Assembly (NCBI GenBank): GCA_965230225.1
Contig: CBDDKM010000001.1
Coordinates: 62,001 to 126,000, forward strand
Source: CALSMU01 sp965230225
Lineage (GTDB): Bacteria > Bacteroidota > Bacteroidia > Flavobacteriales_D > Parvicellaceae
Reading direction: 5' to 3'
DNA: 64,000 bases
Shown here: positions 60,413-64,000 of the stretch, piece after piece
Layout of the letters: the number at the start of each line of letters is the position of its first letter
How positions within the stretch are numbered: position 1 is the first letter of the stretch
Notes under the pieces: model-generated
What the model was told of the DNA's origin: nothing
The model's database searches: none
Seen by the model: only the letters and a program-made list of their open reading frames with translations
Program-made: the position numbers and the translations under genes

Positions 60413-61432
60413 CTAATAAATGTTCACTTCTCGTTCAAGAGAAACCCCGTACTTATCTCTTACAGATTGGATAATATCCTCACTTAAGTCAAAGATTTCT
60501 TTTCCTGTAGCACCACCATAATTTACTAGCACTAAAGCCTGGTTCTTATGCACTCCGTAATTATCTATGGTTTTACCCTTCCAGCCAGCCTGATCGATTA
60601 GCCAGCCAGCAGCAATTTTTGTTTGAGAATCTCCAACCGGATAAGAAGCAACATTAGGGTACTTGGATTTTAATTTCTGAAATTGATCATTAGAAATAAC
60701 TGGGTTTTTAAAAAAGCTTCCACCGTTTCCTATTTCTGCCGGATCCGGAAGTTTACTGCTTCTAATGGCAATTACCGCATCGCTTACATCTTTTATTCCA
60801 GGAGAAGAAATGTTCATGTTTTCCAATTGTTGCTCAATAGCCCCGTAAGAGGTATTTACGTTGGGGGCCTTGCTCAATTTAAAAGCGACCCTGGTAATAA
60901 TGTATTGTCCTTTTTTTGTTCTTTTAAATACACTTTCACGATATCCAAACTCACATTCGGAATGATGGAATCGGTGAATTTCTCCAGAAGAAATATGATA
61001 AGCTTCTAACCATTCGAATACATCTTTAATTTCCACTCCATAAGCTCCAATGTTCTGCATGGGACTCGCTCCAACACTTCCCGGAATTAATGACAGGTTT
61101 TCAATACCACACCAATGTTCTTTGATGCAATGAAGAACAAATTCGTGCCATACAACTCCCCCTCCACTAGAAACAACCACATCTTGTTCTGTTTCCTGCT
61201 CTATTTTAATTCCACCTATTTGGTTGAGTAGCACTAACGAATCCTGATCTTTGGTAAAAAGAACATTACTACCACCTCCTAAAATGAGTAACTCTTCGTT
61301 TTTGAAGGTATCATTGCTTAAAATGGAGTCTAATTCCTCTACAGAAGTAAATTGACCAAATAATTTAGCACTTACGTCAATCCCAAATGTGTTGTAAGCC
61401 TGAAGCGAAATGTTGCTTAGAATATCTGCCAT
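60413..61432 (-). CDS. murB: UDP-N-acetylenolpyruvoylglucosamine reductase
   Basis: A 339-residue flavoenzyme that makes UDP-MurNAc, the second step of peptidoglycan precursor synthesis. FAD-binding region with LLILGGGSNVLFT, then LIPGSVGASPMQNIGAYGVEI, the active-site serine in GNGGSFFKNPV and a C-terminal VNIY. Size and absence of the type II deletion fit type I MurB. ATG at 61432 with an exact -7 box ending 4 nt upstream, so the transcript is probably leaderless. Confidence 0.97.
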   Translation of the reverse strand: MADILSNISLQAYNTFGIDVSAKLFGQFTSVEELDSILSNDTFKNEELLILGGGSNVLFTKDQDSLVLLNQIGGIKIEQETEQDVVVSSGGGVVWHEFVLHCIKEHWCGIENLSLIPGSVGASPMQNIGAYGVEIKDVFEWLEAYHISSGEIHRFHHSECEFGYRESVFKRTKKGQYIITRVAFKLSKAPNVNTSYGAIEQQLENMNISSPGIKDVSDAVIAIRSSKLPDPAEIGNGGSFFKNPVISNDQFQKLKSKYPNVASYPVGDSQTKIAAGWLIDQAGWKGKTIDNYGVHKNQALVLVNYGGATGKEIFDLSEDIIQSVRDKYGVSLEREVNIY

Positions 61433-61436
61433 ATCT

Positions 61437-61444
61437 CAAAGTTA
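61437..61444 (-). promoter_or_regulatory. -7 box 4 nt upstream of the murB start
   Basis: The minus strand reads TAACTTTG, exact, then AGAT and the ATG at 61432. Confidence 0.6.
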
Positions 61445-61560
61445 GATGGATTCTTTATACACCAGTTGCTTGTTTTTAAACGTTATAAAATATGAAATGT
61501 GGAATTTGTTCAATTGAACTTCTATCCATTAGTTATATTCGTGCTGCAAAAGGCCAGGAC

Positions 61561-62676
61561 TTGAAAAGAATTGTTGTATCGGTAATTAATGATCTTTCGT
61601 TTGATCAAAGGGTGGATAAGACTTGTTCTACCCTTCATAGTATGGGATATGATGTTTTGTTGATCGGTAGAAAACTTCCTGACAGTAAACCATTAAAGCG
61701 AGCTTATGCAACACATCGAATGCGATTATTATTCAAAAAAGGTGCTCAGTTTTACGCCTTTTATAATATCCGATTGTTTTTAAAACTTTTGTTTACCAAA
61801 GCAGACGCTTTACATGCCAACGATTTAGATACTCTGTTGGCCAATAGACTTGCCTCCAGAATTAAAAGAGTACCATTGGTTTATGATAGTCATGAATATT
61901 TTACGGAAGTTCCGGAAATTCAGAACCGACCAATTGTAAAAAAGACCTGGAAAAAGATAGAAAAGAGCATTTTTCCAAGATTGAAAGATATCATTACCGT
62001 TAATGACTCCATAGCAGATTTGTATAGTAAGGAATATAACAAAGAAGTTAAGGTACTTCGGAATTTGCCTTCTTCGGTAACCATCGAAAAGTTGAAAAAT
62101 AGAGAAGACCTTGGAATGCCACTAGATAAAAAAGTGGTCATCCTACAAGGAGCCGGAATTAATATTGACCGTGGTGCAGAAGAACTTTTGGAAGGAATTG
62201 CCCTCATGGAAAACACCGTGTTGTATGTTGTTGGAAGTGGTGATGTAATTGATCAGTTAAAAGACAGAGCAAAGCAAACGGATTTGCTGAATAAGGTGGT
62301 TTTTATTGATAAACAGCCTTTTGCAGACATGATGCAGTATACTATGAATGCTGATGCAGGCGTAACTCTTGATAAAGACACGAACCTGAATTATAGATTT
62401 AGTTTGCCCAATAAAATATTTGATTATCTAAAAGCAGGAATTCCTATACTGGCCACCGATTTGGTAGAGGTAAAAAAAATAGTGGAAGGAAAAGGTGTGG
62501 GAATTGTAATCCCAAATTTAGAGCCCGAATCAATTAAACAAGGATTAGAGGCAATTTGGGGAGAAGAAGCTAGTTATAATAAGTACAAACTGAATGTTGT
62601 AGAAGCTTCTAAAGAGTTGAACTGGGAAAAGGAATCTGGGGTAATTAAGGAGATTTACAATCGATTATTGAGTTAG
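61561..62676 (+). CDS. Group 1 glycosyltransferase (GT-B fold)
   Basis: A 371-residue GT-B enzyme starting at the TTG at 61561 (KRIVVSVINDLSFDQRV, the usual N-terminus of this family); the ATG at 61492 adds 23 residues that look unrelated. Motifs: VYDSHEYFTEVPE in the N-domain, ILQGAGINIDRGAEELLEG and the C-domain YRFSLPNKIFDYLKAGIPILATD with the nucleotide-sugar-binding glutamate region. Near-consensus box TATATTCG at 61534. It overlaps the next glycosyltransferase gene by 1 nt (TAGTG). Likely cell-surface polysaccharide synthesis. Confidence 0.9.
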   Translation: MKRIVVSVINDLSFDQRVDKTCSTLHSMGYDVLLIGRKLPDSKPLKRAYATHRMRLLFKKGAQFYAFYNIRLFLKLLFTKADALHANDLDTLLANRLASRIKRVPLVYDSHEYFTEVPEIQNRPIVKKTWKKIEKSIFPRLKDIITVNDSIADLYSKEYNKEVKVLRNLPSSVTIEKLKNREDLGMPLDKKVVILQGAGINIDRGAEELLEGIALMENTVLYVVGSGDVIDQLKDRAKQTDLLNKVVFIDKQPFADMMQYTMNADAGVTLDKDTNLNYRFSLPNKIFDYLKAGIPILATDLVEVKKIVEGKGVGIVIPNLEPESIKQGLEAIWGEEASYNKYKLNVVEASKELNWEKESGVIKEIYNRLLS

Positions 62677-63794
62677 TGGAAAGAGCATTAAATATCATTT
62701 CTTTTGACGTTCCATTTCCTCCAAATTATGGAGGGGTGGTTGACGTATTTTATAAGCTGAAAGCATTACACGCTCTTGGAATTAAAATTCACTTGCATTG
62801 TTTTGAGTATGGCAGAGGGGAGCAAAGTGAATTAAAAAAGTACTGCGAATCCGTTACCTACTACAAGAGAGATCAGCGAAAAACGAAGTTATTCGATAAA
62901 CTCCCATTTGTTGTTTCCACCAGAAAAAATAGAACCTTACTTCGTAATCTACAGGCTAATAATTACCCTATATTAATAGAGGGACTGCACAATGGCTGGT
63001 ACCTGAAGGAACTTCAGGGTACAACCAGAAAAATAGTTATGCGTACTCATAATGTAGAACACGACTATTACAAAGGTCTGGCAAAGGTGGAAAGATCTAT
63101 TTTTAAAAAGCAATTCTTTAATTCAGAAGCATCTAAGCTAAAGAAGTTCGAAAGTATCTTGTCGGATGCAGATGTGTTACTAGCTATTTCTCCTAACGAT
63201 TTTGATCATTTTGAATCCAGGTATCACAATGCTAAATATATCCCTGCATTTCATTCGGGTGAGGAAGTAACATCTAAACCAGGTAAGGGGTATTATTCGC
63301 TGTATCATGGTAATCTTTCTGTTGGAGAAAACAATGAGGCCGCTATGTACTTAGTTAAACAGGTATTCGCAGGCTCAGCGCATCGGTTAATCATTGCCGG
63401 CAGTAATCCATCTCAAGAATTGAGGAAAGAGGTGGAGCAATATCCGAATATCGAGTTAATGGCGGATATAGAATTTACCGAATTGGAGGAGCTTATTGCC
63501 AATGCACACATTAATGTTCTGCCAACATTTCAGCCAACCGGAATAAAATTGAAAATGCTTTCCGCCTTGTATAAAGGGAGGTTTTGTTTAGTCAATAACT
63601 TTATGGTAGACAATACAGGCCTTGAAGAAGCTTGTGTTTTAGCAGATAATCCAGAGGCAATGAAAAATGCCATTGACGAACTAATGGAAAAATCATTCAC
63701 TGAGGAAGATTTAGAAATTAGAGAAAGAGTATTAAAAACAAGTTTTAATAATCTGGAAAATGCTAAAACGATTGTTGAGTCAGTTTACAATTAA
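62676..63794 (+). CDS. Second glycosyltransferase, GT-B-like
   Basis: A 372-residue enzyme with a GT-B-like layout: an N-terminal Rossmann-like half with ISFDVPFPPNYGGVVDVFYK, a middle RTHNVEHDYYKGLAK motif and a C-terminal half with YHGNLSVGENNEAA, IIAGSNPS and the sugar-nucleotide-type LPTFQPTGIKLKMLSALYKG. It is related to group 1 glycosyltransferases of surface polysaccharide clusters. GTG start overlapping the previous stop by 1 nt. The 3' end overlaps ftsE by 4 nt convergently. Confidence 0.88.
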   Translation: MERALNIISFDVPFPPNYGGVVDVFYKLKALHALGIKIHLHCFEYGRGEQSELKKYCESVTYYKRDQRKTKLFDKLPFVVSTRKNRTLLRNLQANNYPILIEGLHNGWYLKELQGTTRKIVMRTHNVEHDYYKGLAKVERSIFKKQFFNSEASKLKKFESILSDADVLLAISPNDFDHFESRYHNAKYIPAFHSGEEVTSKPGKGYYSLYHGNLSVGENNEAAMYLVKQVFAGSAHRLIIAGSNPSQELRKEVEQYPNIELMADIEFTELEELIANAHINVLPTFQPTGIKLKMLSALYKGRFCLVNNFMVDNTGLEEACVLADNPEAMKNAIDELMEKSFTEEDLEIRERVLKTSFNNLENAKTIVESVYN

Positions 63795-64000
63795 AAGAAA
63801 TTGATCTTAAACTCTGGAGCTTCCGTTAAGTTAATTTCAGTTAGTTTCTCATCTTCACATCTCAATGTTCTGGAAGGAAACTTTTGCATCATTTCATAAT
63901 CATGAGTAGCCATTACTACGGCTTTTCCATTGTTGCTTATTTCGAACAGGAGCCTCATGATTTCTTCCGTAGTTTCGGGGTCCAGGTTACCGGTAGGCTC
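63791..64000 (-). CDS. ftsE: Cell division ATP-binding protein FtsE, C-terminal part
   Basis: The last 69 codons of an ABC ATPase; the gene runs off the right edge. Visible are EPTGNLDPETTEEIMRLL (Walker B/D-loop), the H-loop VVMATHDYEMM, and a FtsE-like FPSRTLRCEDEKL ending. FtsE works with FtsX at the division septum to control peptidoglycan hydrolases. The short C-terminal extension (EAPEFKINFF) is usual for Flavobacteriia as far as I recall. Confidence 0.9.
   Translation of the reverse strand, partial: EPTGNLDPETTEEIMRLLFEISNNGKAVVMATHDYEMMQKFPSRTLRCEDEKLTEINLTEAPEFKINFF

Noticed and set aside
61492..61560. First 23 codons of the glycosyltransferase frame
   Set aside because: Family members begin at the KRIVVSVINDLSFDQRV block, and a near-consensus promoter box (61534-61541) lies inside this stretch.
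1..64000. tRNA, rRNA, riboswitch, CRISPR, insertion sequence, phage or plasmid origin
   Set aside because: I looked for clover-leaf T-arms, transposase motifs, terminal repeats and repeat-spacer arrays and saw none; all large stretches are covered by chromosomal housekeeping or envelope genes.

Overview
The window is a chromosomal segment of a member of the Bacteroidetes, most likely a marine-type Flavobacteriales (Cryomorphaceae-like) bacterium. Evidence: low GC; promoters of the Bacteroidetes type (TAnnTTTG -7 boxes) with almost no Shine-Dalgarno sequences; a MurF-alanine racemase fusion; the mutY-ssb-gldE-gldD gliding block; PorV/PorQ-like and T9SS-sorted surface proteins; a geranylgeranylglyceryl-phosphate synthase; and a DnaG primase lacking its zinc ligands, as I recall for flavobacterial DnaG. 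I see no phage, insertion sequence, CRISPR array, tRNA or rRNA. Gene density is high and convergent genes often overlap by a few bases.

Layout: 1-2.6 kb, an oligosaccharide flippase and a conserved unknown protein with kinase-like motifs. 2.7-3.7 kb, two rhodaneses and a small membrane protein. 3.7-6.7 kb, murF-alr and tdk. 6.9-10.4 kb, an acidic conserved protein, an M28 peptidase and three small unknown genes. 10.4-15.8 kb, recJ, an MscS channel, dnaG and a lipoprotein. 16-17.2 kb, a glutaryl-CoA-dehydrogenase-like enzyme. 17.3-20.8 kb, gldD, gldE, ssb and mutY. 20.9-24.7 kb, HU, a 30-residue ribosomal protein, RNase E/G and a conserved helical protein. 24.7-29.8 kb, thiL and a suf cluster (A-type carrier, sufB, sufC, sufD) without sufS or sufE. 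29.8-36.5 kb, an OmpA-family protein, a LysM glucosaminidase, a ThiE/TenI-like protein, GGGP synthase, a phosphopantetheinyl transferase and a WG-repeat protein. 36.7-40.1 kb, folE, cysS and an exported C1 peptidase.

40.2-46.2 kb holds a divergent pair of haem-motif exported proteins, yidD, an ACMSD-like amidohydrolase, an M1 peptidase, a small outer membrane protein, a degenerate Rieske-fold lipoprotein and a small basic exported protein. 46.5-55.6 kb is the most striking block: a 1231-residue TonB-dependent receptor, a 1395-residue exported protein and a PorV/PorQ-like barrel in one apparent transcription unit. 55.6-64 kb has greA, a HIT protein, ruvC, an LPG-synthase-like membrane protein without a conventional start codon, glycosyltransferases, a DppC-type permease, murB and the 3' end of ftsE.

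Themes are cell envelope construction (murF-alr, murB, flippase, glycosyltransferases, LysM hydrolase, ftsE), Fe-S and sulfur handling (suf genes, rhodaneses), DNA maintenance (recJ, dnaG, ssb, mutY, ruvC, HU) and surface export/gliding. The best candidates for undescribed biology are the receptor/giant-protein/PorV-like triad, the kinase-like protein at 1549-2613, and a recurring promoter geometry in which the -7 box ends 4-5 nt before the start codon, suggesting leaderless transcripts, one of which may use a non-canonical AUC start.
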